Source of the DNA: Pseudacidovorax sp. RU35E
Lineage (GTDB): Bacteria > Pseudomonadota > Gammaproteobacteria > Burkholderiales > Burkholderiaceae_C
Assembly (NCBI RefSeq): GCF_900156165.1
Contig: NZ_FTMY01000004.1
Span: forward strand, 248,001 to 312,000
Direction of reading: 5' to 3'
DNA length: 64,000 bases
The notes under the pieces were generated by a model. The model was not told the origin of the DNA. It worked only from the letters and a program-made list of their open reading frames with translations, and made no database searches. Made by a program: the position numbers and the translations under genes. Position 1 is the first letter of the stretch. Each line of letters opens with the position of its first letter. Positions 16,911-25,748 of the stretch are shown piece by piece.

Positions 16911-18832
16911 ACGCCGACGTCCGAACCCGGGACCCTCGCACTGCGGTGGCCGAGGGCGACGCCGCTGCGTCCTGCGCGCCGCCTCGGCGCATCGAGGACT
17001 ACGCCCTCATCGGCAACATGCTCTCCGCCGCGCTCGTGGGTTGCGATGGCGCCATCGACTGGCTGTGCCTGCCGCGCTTCGACTCGCCGGCGTGCTTTGC
17101 GGCGCTGTTGGGCGACGAGCGCAACGGCCGCTGGAAGGTGGCGCCCGCGAACGGCAGCGCGCAGGTCAGCCGCCGCTACGTGGGCGACTCGGCCGTGCTG
17201 GAGACGCGCTTCCAGACGGCCACCGGCGTCGTCACGGTGACCGACTTCATGCCGCGCAACGAGGAAGACCCCGCGCACGTGGACGTGGTGCGCATCGTGG
17301 CCGGTGTGGAAGGGGAAGTGGACATGCAGCTCGGCCTGACCGTGCGCTTTGCCCACGGCTGCACGGTGCCCTGGGTCCAGCGCAAGGACTACGGCCTGAG
17401 CCTGGTGGCCGGGCCGGACGCCATCGAACTGCATGCCGACCTGCCGCTGGAAGGCCATGGCCTGAGCACCCGTGCCCGATTCACCGTGCGGGCCGGCGAG
17501 CGGGTGCCCATGACGCTGGCCTATCACCCTTCCAACCGCCGCCCGCACTTCGTGGAGGACCGCGACGAGTCGCTCGAACGCACGGTGCTCTGGTGGCGGG
17601 ACTGGGTGGGCCGTGCCACCCTGCCCGCCATGCCGCCAGCGTGGCACGGCGCCGTGGTGCGCTCGCTCATCACGCTCAAGCTGCTGACCTATGCGCCCAC
17701 CGGCGCCATCGTGGCGGCCCCCACCACCTCGCTGCCCGAGGCCATCGGCGGCACCCGCAACTGGGACTACCGTTATTGCTGGGTGCGCGACTCGGCGCTG
17801 ACCCTCTATGCCCTGGTCAATGCTGGCTATCGCGAGGAGGCGCAGCACTGGCGCCAGTGGCTGCTGCGGGCCGTGGCCGGCTCGCCCCAGCAGCTGCAGA
17901 TCATGTATGGCATCGGCGGCGAGCGCTGGCTGCCCGAGTACGAGCTGCCCTGGCTGGCTGGCTTTGAAGGAAGCCGGCCGGTGCGCGTGGGCAATGGTGC
18001 CGCCGGCCAGATGCAGATCGATGTCTACGGGGAGCTGATGGACACGCTGCATGCCGCCCGTTGTGCCGAACTGCAGCCCAATGCCGAAGGCTGGGCCATG
18101 CAGAAGGCACTGCTCGTGCACCTGGAGAAGGTCTGGCGCGAACCGGATCAGGGCATCTGGGAGACGCGCGGGCCGCCCCAGGCCTACACCCATTCGCGCC
18201 TGATGGCCTGGGTGGCCTTCGACCGGGCCGTCGCCGCCGTGGAGCACCACGGCCGGGATGGACCGGTCGAGCACTGGCGCGAGGTGCGCGACGCCATCCA
18301 TGCGGACATCTGCGCGCATGGCTTCGATCCCGAGCAGGGCAGCTTCGTGCAGTACTACGGCGGCAAGGGTCTGGACGCCGGGCTGCTGCTCATGCCGCAG
18401 GTGGGCTTTCTGCCGGCCACGGACCCGCGCGTCGCCGGCACCATCGCGGCGGTCGAGCGGTCACTCATGAAGGACGGCTTGGTGCAGCGCTATTCGACCG
18501 ACGCCACCGACGACGGCGTCGGCGGGCGGGAGGGCGCCTTCCTGGCGTGCAGCTTCTGGCTGGCCGACGCCTATGTGCTGGCAGGCCGGCACCACGATGC
18601 CGCCGCCCTCTTCGACCGGCTGCTGGGGCTGTGCAACGACGTCGGCCTGCTCTCGGAGGAATACGACATGCGGGCAGGCCGGCAGTTGGGCAACTTTCCG
18701 CAGGCCTTCTCGCACATCGGCCTGATCAACACGGCCCACAACCTGGCGGCCGCCCACGGGCCGGCGCGACAACGCGCCGGACGCGAGGCGCCCCGACGAC
18801 CGTGCGAGGGCGAGAAGTCCCGGGGCGGCTGA
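16907..18832 (+). CDS. Glycoside hydrolase family 15 protein (glucoamylase / trehalase type)
   Basis: A 641-residue cytoplasmic GH15 enzyme that hydrolyses alpha-linked glucose units; bacterial members of this layout include trehalases and glucoamylases. The N-terminal beta-domain begins IEDYALIGNMLSAALVGCDGAIDWLCLPRFDSP. The (alpha/alpha)6 catalytic domain shows GTRNWDYRYCWVRDS, YGIGGERWLPEYELPWLAGF with PVRVGN, and LLSEEYD...GNFPQAFSH, where the catalytic glutamates of the family lie. It is coupled to the SDR gene by a 4-base overlap. The C-terminal ~25 residues are a basic, low-complexity tail. Substrate choice between trehalose and oligoglucans cannot be made from sequence alone. Confidence 0.87.
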   Translation: MNADVRTRDPRTAVAEGDAAASCAPPRRIEDYALIGNMLSAALVGCDGAIDWLCLPRFDSPACFAALLGDERNGRWKVAPANGSAQVSRRYVGDSAVLETRFQTATGVVTVTDFMPRNEEDPAHVDVVRIVAGVEGEVDMQLGLTVRFAHGCTVPWVQRKDYGLSLVAGPDAIELHADLPLEGHGLSTRARFTVRAGERVPMTLAYHPSNRRPHFVEDRDESLERTVLWWRDWVGRATLPAMPPAWHGAVVRSLITLKLLTYAPTGAIVAAPTTSLPEAIGGTRNWDYRYCWVRDSALTLYALVNAGYREEAQHWRQWLLRAVAGSPQQLQIMYGIGGERWLPEYELPWLAGFEGSRPVRVGNGAAGQMQIDVYGELMDTLHAARCAELQPNAEGWAMQKALLVHLEKVWREPDQGIWETRGPPQAYTHSRLMAWVAFDRAVAAVEHHGRDGPVEHWREVRDAIHADICAHGFDPEQGSFVQYYGGKGLDAGLLLMPQVGFLPATDPRVAGTIAAVERSLMKDGLVQRYSTDATDDGVGGREGAFLACSFWLADAYVLAGRHHDAAALFDRLLGLCNDVGLLSEEYDMRAGRQLGNFPQAFSHIGLINTAHNLAAAHGPARQRAGREAPRRPCEGEKSRGG

Positions 18833-18835
18833 GCC

Positions 18836-21800
18836 TCAGCTCATGGTCATCAGGCTGGCATTGCCGCCGGCCGCGGCGGTGTTGACGCTCAGCGAGCGCT
18901 CGCCGAGCAATGCGGCGAGTGCCGTGTCGACATTGGCTGCCGGCCAGGCATGCAGAGCGACGAGGGGGCCGGGCCGCTCGGCCATACGGCGTGCAAGCAT
19001 GATGCGGTCTGTCGCGTCGCCCTGGTGCAGGACCAGCGCGAACGACGCCGTGTCATCTGCCAGCGGATCTGCGGCCAAGGTCACGCGGGCTTGCACGCTC
19101 CTGGGCAGACGGGCATGCAGTGACTGCGTCGCGGCGTTGGCAGGCCACACGGCGCGGCTTCCGGCGGCCAGCACGGCGGCCAGCTGCTCGAGTCGCGCGC
19201 GATCGTCGTCGGCCACGCACAGCGCGGCGCTTCTCGGCTGCAGCACGTAGCGATTGCGCTCGCCTGTCGGCCCGTCGAGCAGCCATGCAGCGTGGACGGG
19301 CATGGCCTCGCGCAGCTGCGTGCAATGGTCGGCCAACGGTGCGTCACCTGCGCTGCGGGCCCAGTCCTGCAGGGCCTGCAGCGCTGCCGGGTCCGCCGCG
19401 ACCACCGCCTCGGGCTCCGCCTCCGGCAGGGCGCAACCCACGGCGTTGGCCAGGGAGCCGTCAGGCCGTTGCGCCAGCAGCCGGTACAGGTAAAGCGGCC
19501 CGCCGGCCTTGGGGCCGGTGCCCGACAGGCCCTCGCCGCCGAAGGGCTGCACGCCGACGACGGCACCCACCATGTTGCGGTTGACGTAGACATTGCCCAC
19601 CTGGGCAGCCTGCACCACCCGCTCGATGGTTTCGTCGATGCGGGTGTGCAGCCCCAGCGTCAAGCCATAGCCCGTCGCGGCGATCTGTGCCAGCAGCGCG
19701 TCGCATTCGGGCCGCCGCCAGCGCAGCACGTGCAGCACCGGGCCGAAGACCTCGCGCTCCAGTTCGGCCAGGCTGTCGATCTCGATCAGCGTGGGCGCAA
19801 CGAAGGTGCCGCCTTCCGTGGCGCCGGGGCGTGCGCGGCCCGCGCGGTGCACGCGGCGTCCACGGGCCTGCATGGCCTGCACATGGGCCTCGATGCCGGC
19901 CAGGGCTTCGGCGTCGATGACCGGGCCGACGTCGGTGTGCAGCAAGGCGGGGTCGCCCAGGTTCAGCTCGGCCATGGCGCCGCGCAGCATGTGCAGCAGC
20001 GCGTCGGCCGACTCCTCCTGCACGCAAAGCACGCGCAGGGCCGAGCAGCGCTGACCCGCGCTGTCGAAGGCCGAGGCCAGCACATCGGCCACCACCTGCT
20101 CGGTCAGGGCGGACGAGTCCACGATCATGGCGTTCTGTCCGCCCGTCTCGGCGATCAGCGGCACCGGTTCGCCATGGGCGCCGAGCCGCTGGGCAAGGCT
20201 GCGCTGCAACAGCCGCGCCACCTCGGTGGAGCCGGTGAACATCACGCCCTGCACACGCGGGTCGGCCACCAGCGCGGCGCCGACCGTTTCGCCGTCGCCG
20301 GGCAGCAGCTGCAGCGCCGCGCGCGGGATGCCGCCTTCGTGCAGCAGTCGCACGGCCTCGGCGGCGATCAGCGGTGTCTGCTCGGCGGGCTTGGCGAGCA
20401 CCGGGTTGCCCGCGGCGAGGGCTGCGGCGATCTGGCCGGTGAAGATGGCCAGCGGGAAGTTCCAGGGGCTGATGCAGACCACGGGGCCCAGCGGCGCATG
20501 GTCGTCGCCCTGCAGTGCGCGGCGGGCCTGGCCGGCATAGAAGCGCAGAAAGTCGATGGCCTCGCGCACCTCCGCGATGCCGTTGGCGAAGGTCTTGCCG
20601 GCCTCGCGGGAGAGCAGCGCGACCAGCTGCGGCATGCGGGCCTGCATGCCGTCAGCCGCGCGCTCGAGCGCGGTGGCGCGCTCGGCGGCGGTTGTGGCGG
20701 CCCACGCGCTGGCGAAGGTGTCGGCGGCGGCCAGTGCAGCCGCCACGTCGTCGGTCGCGGCGGCGCGCACGGTGCCGACGATGTCGTCGTGCCGGGCGGG
20801 GTTGCGCACGGGCTCTCCCTCGACCGTCTCCTTCAAAGTCGCTGTGGCGCTGCGGGCCGGGGTCGGGCGTTCGGCGGATGCCGCCGACGCATCCTGATCG
20901 GTCGCCCGCATCGGCGCTGCCGACCAGTGAACGGCGAGGCTCTCTGCCACCGCCGCCTCCAGCACGGTCAGCTGCGCGTCGTCCGCCAGGTCCATGCCCT
21001 GCGAATTGGCGCGGGCGTCGCCGTACAGCCTAAGCGGATGCGCGATGGCCGGATGCGGGGCCCCGGCCCTCCCCTCTTCGGCCGCCTGCCGGTCCACCGT
21101 GGCGACGGGGTCTTCCACCAGCGACTCGATGGGCAGCGTCTTGTCGGCGATGCGATGCACGAAGGAGGTGTTGGCGCCGTTCTCCAGCAGGCGGCGCACC
21201 AGGTAGGCCAGCAGCGTCTCGTGCGTGCCCACGGGCGCGTAGATGCGGCAGGGCCGGCCCAGGCGACCATCTTCGGCGCGGCCCACCACCTGCTCGTACA
21301 GCGGCTCGCCCATGCCGTGCAGGCACTGGAACTCGTACTGTCCCGGCTGCCAGCGGGCCGGATCGGCCAGGGTGTGGATGGCCGCCAGCGTGTGCGCGTT
21401 GTGGGTGGCGAACTGCGGGTACACCTGCGCCGGCGCGGCCAGCAGCCGGCGGGCGCAGGCCAGGTAGGCCACATCAGTGTGAACCTTGCGGGTGTAGACC
21501 GGAAAGCCGTCCTGCCCGTCCACCTGGGCGCGCTTGATCTCGCTGTCCCAGTAGGCGCCCTTGACCAGCCGCACCATCAGTCGGCGACTGCTGCGTGCGG
21601 CCAGATCGATGAGGAAGTCGATGACGAAGGGGCAGCGCTTCTGGTAGGCCTGCACGACGAAGCCCAGGCCGTTCCAGCCGGCCAAGGCAGGCTCGAAGCA
21701 CAGGCGCTCCAGCAGGTCGAGCGAGAGTTCCAGCCGGTCGGCCTCTTCCGCGTCGATGTTGAGGCCGATGTCGTGCTGCCGGGCCAGGGTGGCCAGGTCG

Positions 21801-22687
21801 CGCAGCACGGCATACAGCTCGTCCATCACCCGCGCCTTCTGGGCGCGGCTGTAGCGCGGATGCAGGGCCGAGAGCTTGATCGAGATGCCCGGTCCGTCGA
21901 TCGGCCCGCGGCCGGCAGAGGCGCGGCCGATGGCATGGATGGCCTCTTCGTAGGCGCGGCGGTAGCGGGCGGCGTCCTCGGCCGTCATGGCGGCCTCGCC
22001 CAGCATGTCGTAGGAATGCCGAAAGCCCTGCGCCTCCAGCGGGCGCGCCTTGGTGAGCGCTTCGGCAATGGTCTGGCCGGTGACGAACTGCTCGCCCATC
22101 ATGCGCATGGCCAGGTCCACGCCTTTGCGGATCAGCGGCTCGCCGCCCTTGGCGACCAGCCGGCCGAGCTGGGCCGACAGGCGCGTCTCGCTGTGGGTGG
22201 CCACGAGCCGGCCGGTGAGCAGCAGGCCCCAGGTGGCGGCATTGACGAAGAGCGAGGGGCTGCGGCCCAGGTGCGCCTGCCATTCGCCCTGGGCGATCTT
22301 GTCGCGGATGAGGGCGTCGCGCGTGCCCGCGTCGGGAATGCGCAGCAGCGCCTCGGCCAGGCACATCAGGGCCACGCCTTCCTGCGACGACAGCGCGTAT
22401 TCCTGCAGCAGGCCCTGCACCAGGCCGCTGCGGCCGGCGCCAGCGCCGCGCTCGCGCAGGTGCGTAGCCAGGCGGCAGGCCAGGTCGTGGGCGGCGCGGG
22501 CCTGCTCGGGCGACAGACGGGCCTCGCGCATCAGGGCCTGGACGGCCGCAGCCTCGTCCTCACGACAGGCCGCAGCGATGGCAGGACGCAGCAGCGATGC
22601 CGCGGTGGCCGCATCGGTGGCGCTGCTGCAGGCGCGGTGGGATGCAGGGTCGGGGGCAGTCGGGCGAGGGGTGGCAAGGGCAGTCAT
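18836..22687 (-). CDS. putA: Bifunctional proline dehydrogenase / L-glutamate gamma-semialdehyde dehydrogenase
   Basis: A 1283-residue PutA that oxidises proline to glutamate. The FAD-dependent proline dehydrogenase barrel shows GISIKLSALHPRY, RLVKGAYWDSEIKRAQ, FATHNAHT and LENGANTSFVHR. The aldehyde dehydrogenase half has FTGSTEVARLL, AETGGQNAM and catalytic Cys in DSAGQRCSALR. A C-terminal domain follows. Unlike E. coli PutA there is no N-terminal ribbon-helix-helix domain, so it cannot repress its own gene; the divergent Lrp-type gene probably regulates it. The start MTALATP (22687) is preferred because an upstream extension would overlap the regulator's start. Confidence 0.93.
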   Translation of the reverse strand: MTALATPRPTAPDPASHRACSSATDAATAASLLRPAIAAACREDEAAAVQALMREARLSPEQARAAHDLACRLATHLRERGAGAGRSGLVQGLLQEYALSSQEGVALMCLAEALLRIPDAGTRDALIRDKIAQGEWQAHLGRSPSLFVNAATWGLLLTGRLVATHSETRLSAQLGRLVAKGGEPLIRKGVDLAMRMMGEQFVTGQTIAEALTKARPLEAQGFRHSYDMLGEAAMTAEDAARYRRAYEEAIHAIGRASAGRGPIDGPGISIKLSALHPRYSRAQKARVMDELYAVLRDLATLARQHDIGLNIDAEEADRLELSLDLLERLCFEPALAGWNGLGFVVQAYQKRCPFVIDFLIDLAARSSRRLMVRLVKGAYWDSEIKRAQVDGQDGFPVYTRKVHTDVAYLACARRLLAAPAQVYPQFATHNAHTLAAIHTLADPARWQPGQYEFQCLHGMGEPLYEQVVGRAEDGRLGRPCRIYAPVGTHETLLAYLVRRLLENGANTSFVHRIADKTLPIESLVEDPVATVDRQAAEEGRAGAPHPAIAHPLRLYGDARANSQGMDLADDAQLTVLEAAVAESLAVHWSAAPMRATDQDASAASAERPTPARSATATLKETVEGEPVRNPARHDDIVGTVRAAATDDVAAALAAADTFASAWAATTAAERATALERAADGMQARMPQLVALLSREAGKTFANGIAEVREAIDFLRFYAGQARRALQGDDHAPLGPVVCISPWNFPLAIFTGQIAAALAAGNPVLAKPAEQTPLIAAEAVRLLHEGGIPRAALQLLPGDGETVGAALVADPRVQGVMFTGSTEVARLLQRSLAQRLGAHGEPVPLIAETGGQNAMIVDSSALTEQVVADVLASAFDSAGQRCSALRVLCVQEESADALLHMLRGAMAELNLGDPALLHTDVGPVIDAEALAGIEAHVQAMQARGRRVHRAGRARPGATEGGTFVAPTLIEIDSLAELEREVFGPVLHVLRWRRPECDALLAQIAATGYGLTLGLHTRIDETIERVVQAAQVGNVYVNRNMVGAVVGVQPFGGEGLSGTGPKAGGPLYLYRLLAQRPDGSLANAVGCALPEAEPEAVVAADPAALQALQDWARSAGDAPLADHCTQLREAMPVHAAWLLDGPTGERNRYVLQPRSAALCVADDDRARLEQLAAVLAAGSRAVWPANAATQSLHARLPRSVQARVTLAADPLADDTASFALVLHQGDATDRIMLARRMAERPGPLVALHAWPAANVDTALAALLGERSLSVNTAAAGGNASLMTMS

Positions 22688-22751
22688 GGCGGTACCGCAG
22701 AGGGACGCTGGAGTAGCGGATGTCTGAATAATCCCGCAGACTTCGCCAAAT

Positions 22752-22763
22752 ATTCGTTCGAAT
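22752..22763. promoter_or_regulatory. Inverted repeat in the putA / Lrp divergent region
   Basis: ATTCG-TT-CGAAT, a 5-bp inverted repeat in the only AT-rich part of the 86-base gap between putA and the Lrp-type gene, 10 bases from the regulator's start codon. It is a candidate binding site for the Lrp-type protein controlling both genes. Confidence 0.4.
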
Positions 22764-22773
22764 CTTCTCCAAC

Positions 22774-23268
22774 ATGCCGAACAAACCACTGCCAGACGCG
22801 CCCGAGCTGGATCGTCTCGACCTTCGCATCCTGGCCACGCTGCAGGCCGACGGCCGCATCACCAACGTCAAGCTGGCCGAGACCATCGGCCTCTCGCCCA
22901 CGGCGGCGCTGGCGCGGGTGCAGCGGCTCATCGACGAGGGCTACATCCTGGGCTACGAGGCGCGGCTGAATCCGCTCAAGCTGGGCGCGGGCATGCTGGT
23001 CTTCGTGGAGGTGCTGCTGGACCGCACCACGCCCAACGTGTTCGACGCCTTCAAGGCTGCGGTGCAGGTGCACCCGGAGATCATGGAATGCCACATGGTG
23101 GCGGGTGGCTTCGACTACCTGCTCAAGACCCGCAGCGCCGACATGGCCGACTACCGCCGCTTTGCGGGCGCGGTGCTGTGGCAACTGCCCGGCGTGCGCG
23201 AGACGCGCACCTATGCGGTGATGGAAGAGGTCAAGGACTCGGCCCGGCTGCATCTGCCGGGCACGTGA
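22774..23268 (+). CDS. Lrp/AsnC-family regulator, probable activator of putA
   Basis: A 164-residue Lrp/AsnC-family protein. The N-terminal HTH (LDRLDLRILATLQADGRITNVKLAETIGLSPTAALARVQRL) is followed by the RAM ligand-binding domain (MLVFVEVLLDR, VAGGFDYLLKTRSADMADYRRF). It is transcribed away from a putA that lacks its own DNA-binding domain, the arrangement known for PutR/BldR-type proline-responsive activators. Proline is therefore the likely effector. Confidence 0.87.
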   Translation: MPNKPLPDAPELDRLDLRILATLQADGRITNVKLAETIGLSPTAALARVQRLIDEGYILGYEARLNPLKLGAGMLVFVEVLLDRTTPNVFDAFKAAVQVHPEIMECHMVAGGFDYLLKTRSADMADYRRFAGAVLWQLPGVRETRTYAVMEEVKDSARLHLPGT

Positions 23269-23277
23269 TCCCGCCAC

Positions 23278-24300
23278 TCAGGGCGCGTCATCGCGCACCA
23301 GCCGGATGCCCACCAGTGTGTAGCGGGTATCCGGCGCATTCCAGTTGCGGTAGGCCGAGCGGGCATAGAAAGGCCAGGTGTGCCACGAGCCACCGCGCCG
23401 CACGCGCACCGTGCCGTCGGCGGGACCTTGCGGGTCGTCGACGGGCGAATGGGCGTAGTAGTCGTCGGCATGCCAGTCGGCCACCCATTCCCAGGCGTTG
23501 CCGTGCATGTCGTACAGGCCCCAGGCATTGGGTGCGCCGCTGCCCACCGGCGCGGTGAAAGTGAAGCCGTCGTCGGCCGGCAGTGCCATCGCCTTCCACT
23601 GCGGCCAGTAGGCGGCGGTGCGCTGGTCGAAGACGTTGGCGCTGCCGCGCAGCGAGGCCGGGTCGTCGCCGGTGCTGTAGCGGGTGCGGGTGCCGGCCCG
23701 GCAGGCGTATTCCCATTCGGCCTCGGTCGGCAGGCGGTAGCGGCGGCCCTCGGTGCGACTGAGCCATGCGGCCAGCGCCTGGGCATCGTTCCAGGTGACG
23801 TTGACCACCGGATGGTCGTCGCCCTGCGCAAAGCCGGGGTTGTTCCAGGCATAGCGCCGGTCACGGCCTTCGAAGGCATCGCCGCGCGCGGTCTGGGCGG
23901 GGTCGTAGTCGACGCGCCAGCCATAGCCGCCGGTGCCGTCGGCGATGGATTCGGGCACGTAGCCCGAGCGTTCGAGGAAGCGGCGGAACTGGCCGACCGT
24001 CACCTCGTGCTGGCCCATCCAGAAGGCGCGCGTGATGCGCACCTTGTGCACCGGGGCCTCGTCGCCCAGCAGGGCGAAGCGCTCGGGCGGCAGCTGCGGA
24101 AAGTCGCGGGCCAGGGTGGCGGCGGGCTCCTCGCTGCCCATCAGGAATTCGCCCGCAGGGATGCGCACGAAGCGCATGCCCAGGCTGTTCGTCTGCACGG
24201 CGGGCGTCCCGGCCGACGGCGGTGGCGCGGCGGCGGGAACCGCGCATCCGGCGATGGCCAGCGCGGCAGACACGATCCAGAGGCGGCGGCGGAAGTCCAT
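23278..24300 (-). CDS. FGE-fold (SUMF1 / DUF323) lipoprotein without catalytic cysteines
   Basis: A 340-residue protein with a lipoprotein signal (lipobox LAIAGC, Cys19) and one formylglycine-generating-enzyme domain. Typical segments are FVRIPAGEFLMGS, RYRLPTEAEWEYACRAG, GLYDMHGNAWEWVADW and VRRGGSW. In true FGE the GGSW block is followed by two catalytic cysteines; here the sequence is HTWPFYARSAYRNW with none. It is therefore unlikely to mature the two sulfatases in this window and is also exported, whereas those sulfatases are cytoplasmic. Probably a structural, binding or regulatory lipoprotein. Confidence 0.82.
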   Translation of the reverse strand: MDFRRRLWIVSAALAIAGCAVPAAAPPPSAGTPAVQTNSLGMRFVRIPAGEFLMGSEEPAATLARDFPQLPPERFALLGDEAPVHKVRITRAFWMGQHEVTVGQFRRFLERSGYVPESIADGTGGYGWRVDYDPAQTARGDAFEGRDRRYAWNNPGFAQGDDHPVVNVTWNDAQALAAWLSRTEGRRYRLPTEAEWEYACRAGTRTRYSTGDDPASLRGSANVFDQRTAAYWPQWKAMALPADDGFTFTAPVGSGAPNAWGLYDMHGNAWEWVADWHADDYYAHSPVDDPQGPADGTVRVRRGGSWHTWPFYARSAYRNWNAPDTRYTLVGIRLVRDDAP

Positions 24301-24398
24301 CGGGCCATGCTAGCCAGGGCCCGGGCTGGCGCCAACTGGGCGAACGGCCGAGCCCTGCCGCTATCCTTTGGACGTCTTCTTCCTGCCGGAGCCCTGCC

Positions 24399-24872
24399 AT
24401 GCCTTCCCTCATCCGCCCGTTGGCCCTTGCCGCCGCCGTCCTGGCCGTGGCCTCTGCCCATGCCCAGGTCACCGTCAAGGACGCCTGGGTGCGCGCCACC
24501 GTGCCGCAGCAGAAGGCCACGGGCGCCTTCATGCAACTGCAGTCGGCGCAGGATGCGCGGCTGGTGTCGGTGAGCACGCCGCTCACGGCCAGCGCCGAGG
24601 TGCACGAGATGGCGCTGCAGGACAACGTGATGCGGATGCGGCCGATGCCGGCGCTGGACTTGCCCGCCGGCAAGCCGGTGGAACTCAAGCCCGGCGGCTA
24701 CCACGTGATGCTGATGGACCTGAAGCAGCAGGTGAAGGAAGGCGACACCGTGCCGCTGACCCTGGTCTTCGAGGGCAAGGACGGCAAGCGCCAGACGGTC
24801 CAGGTGCAGGCCCCGGTGCGGCCGCTGCGGCCCGAGGCCATGCCGATGCAGCACGGCGAGCACAAGCACTGA
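24399..24872 (+). CDS. Copper chaperone PCu(A)C-type periplasmic protein
   Basis: A 157-residue periplasmic protein with a signal peptide ending near ASAHA-QV. The copper(I) site of the PCu(A)C family is visible as EVHEM, later methionines (MRMRPM) and YHVMLM, i.e. an H-x-M pair separated by Met residues. A His-rich tail (MPMQHGEHKH) may add a second copper site. Members deliver copper to the CuA centre of cytochrome c oxidase. The usual neighbours (SCO, TonB receptor) are absent here, so it appears to be monocistronic. Confidence 0.87.
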   Translation: MPSLIRPLALAAAVLAVASAHAQVTVKDAWVRATVPQQKATGAFMQLQSAQDARLVSVSTPLTASAEVHEMALQDNVMRMRPMPALDLPAGKPVELKPGGYHVMLMDLKQQVKEGDTVPLTLVFEGKDGKRQTVQVQAPVRPLRPEAMPMQHGEHKH

Positions 24873-24952
24873 AGGCGTCGGCGCACGGCCCGGTCGTGAG
24901 GCGGCCGTGGGCCCTGCGCCCGAGTGCAGCCGCGGGGGCGCCGCCCGCCTGA

Positions 24953-25690
24953 TCAGTGCTCGTCCGCGGGGCTGCCCGCGCTGTCGCGCTCGTGCTCGAA
25001 GATGCTGGCCGTGCGCCGGTAGTGCTCGGCCAGTAGCGCACGCGCCTGTTCCAGCTCCCCCCGCATGACCGCGTCGAAGATGGCCTGGTGCTCGTCCTGC
25101 TCGTTGCGCCGCTTGTAGGCCACCCGGGCGGCGAGCTGGCGGAAGCGGTAGGCCTGGTCGTAGAGCTGTTCGCAGAAACCCAGCAGCAGCGCCGAGCCGC
25201 AGCCGGCCAGCAGCGCGCGGTGGAAGGCCCGGTGCTGGCGCTCCCATTCCGGGTTCTCGGCATAGGCGTCGGCCGAGATCGAGCGCGGCGTGCGCGACAG
25301 CCGATGGAAGGCCAGCACCAGCGGCTCTTCCCATTCCGGGCCGCGGCGGTCGAAGGCCTGGCCGATCGCCAGCGATTCCACCGCCACGCGCGTGTTCACC
25401 AGGTCCTCCAACTGCGCCTGCGTGGCGCCCGCCACGGCGAAGCCGCGCTGGTCGTTGTGCACCACCCATTCCTCGCTGGCCAGGCGGTTGAGCGCCTCGC
25501 GCAGCGGGCTGGCGCCGACCTGGTAGCGCTCCCGCAATTCGTGCATCAGCAGCTTGCGCCCGGGCTGCCAGTGGCCGGCCAGGACGTCGGCACGCAGGCG
25601 CTCATAGGTCTGCCGCGCCAGCGTGGGGGACGACGCCTCGGCGACGGCCGCGGACCCTGGGGCAATCCCTGGTTCTGTTTTTATCGACAA
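24953..25690 (-). CDS. GntR-family (FCD domain) transcriptional regulator
   Basis: A 245-residue FadR-subfamily GntR regulator. The winged HTH (YERLRADVLAGHWQPGRKLLMHELRERYQVGASPLREALNRLASEEWV) is followed by the helical FCD ligand domain. No ATG fits; the best start is TTG 25690, which has GAGAGGA a few bases upstream. It faces the FAH-family operon across a 58-base AT-rich gap containing inverted TTTGTCGA-type motifs. It most likely represses that operon until its substrate is present. Confidence 0.82.
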   Translation of the reverse strand: MSIKTEPGIAPGSAAVAEASSPTLARQTYERLRADVLAGHWQPGRKLLMHELRERYQVGASPLREALNRLASEEWVVHNDQRGFAVAGATQAQLEDLVNTRVAVESLAIGQAFDRRGPEWEEPLVLAFHRLSRTPRSISADAYAENPEWERQHRAFHRALLAGCGSALLLGFCEQLYDQAYRFRQLAARVAYKRRNEQDEHQAIFDAVMRGELEQARALLAEHYRRTASIFEHERDSAGSPADEH

Positions 25691-25744
25691 AACATCCTCT
25701 CGATAACTAATATCGCCAAACACCAGTAAATAAGGGTTTGTCGA
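25684..25744. promoter_or_regulatory. Divergent promoter region with inverted TTTGTCGA-type motifs
   Basis: TCGACAAAAC (25684-25693) and GGTTTGTCGA (25735-25744) are near-perfect inverted copies about 50 bases apart, flanking a conspicuously AT-rich spacer between the GntR gene and the FAH-family gene. The first overlaps the TTG start of the regulator and the second ends four bases before the FAH start, so both are candidate GntR operators able to block both genes. Confidence 0.45.
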
Positions 25745-25748
25745 AATT

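Noticed and set aside
16883-18319. A 478-codon open frame antisense to the GH15 gene
   Set aside because: GH15 motifs are complete on the plus strand; the reverse frame is Gly/His/Arg-rich noise.
19292-22969. A 1225-codon open frame antisense to putA
   Set aside because: It has no family motifs, is rich in Gly, Arg and His as expected from reading GC-rich codons backwards, and overlaps a clear PutA.
23278-24300. Assigning this protein as the formylglycine-generating enzyme for the sulfatases
   Set aside because: The catalytic cysteine pair is absent and the protein is an exported lipoprotein while the sulfatases are cytoplasmic.
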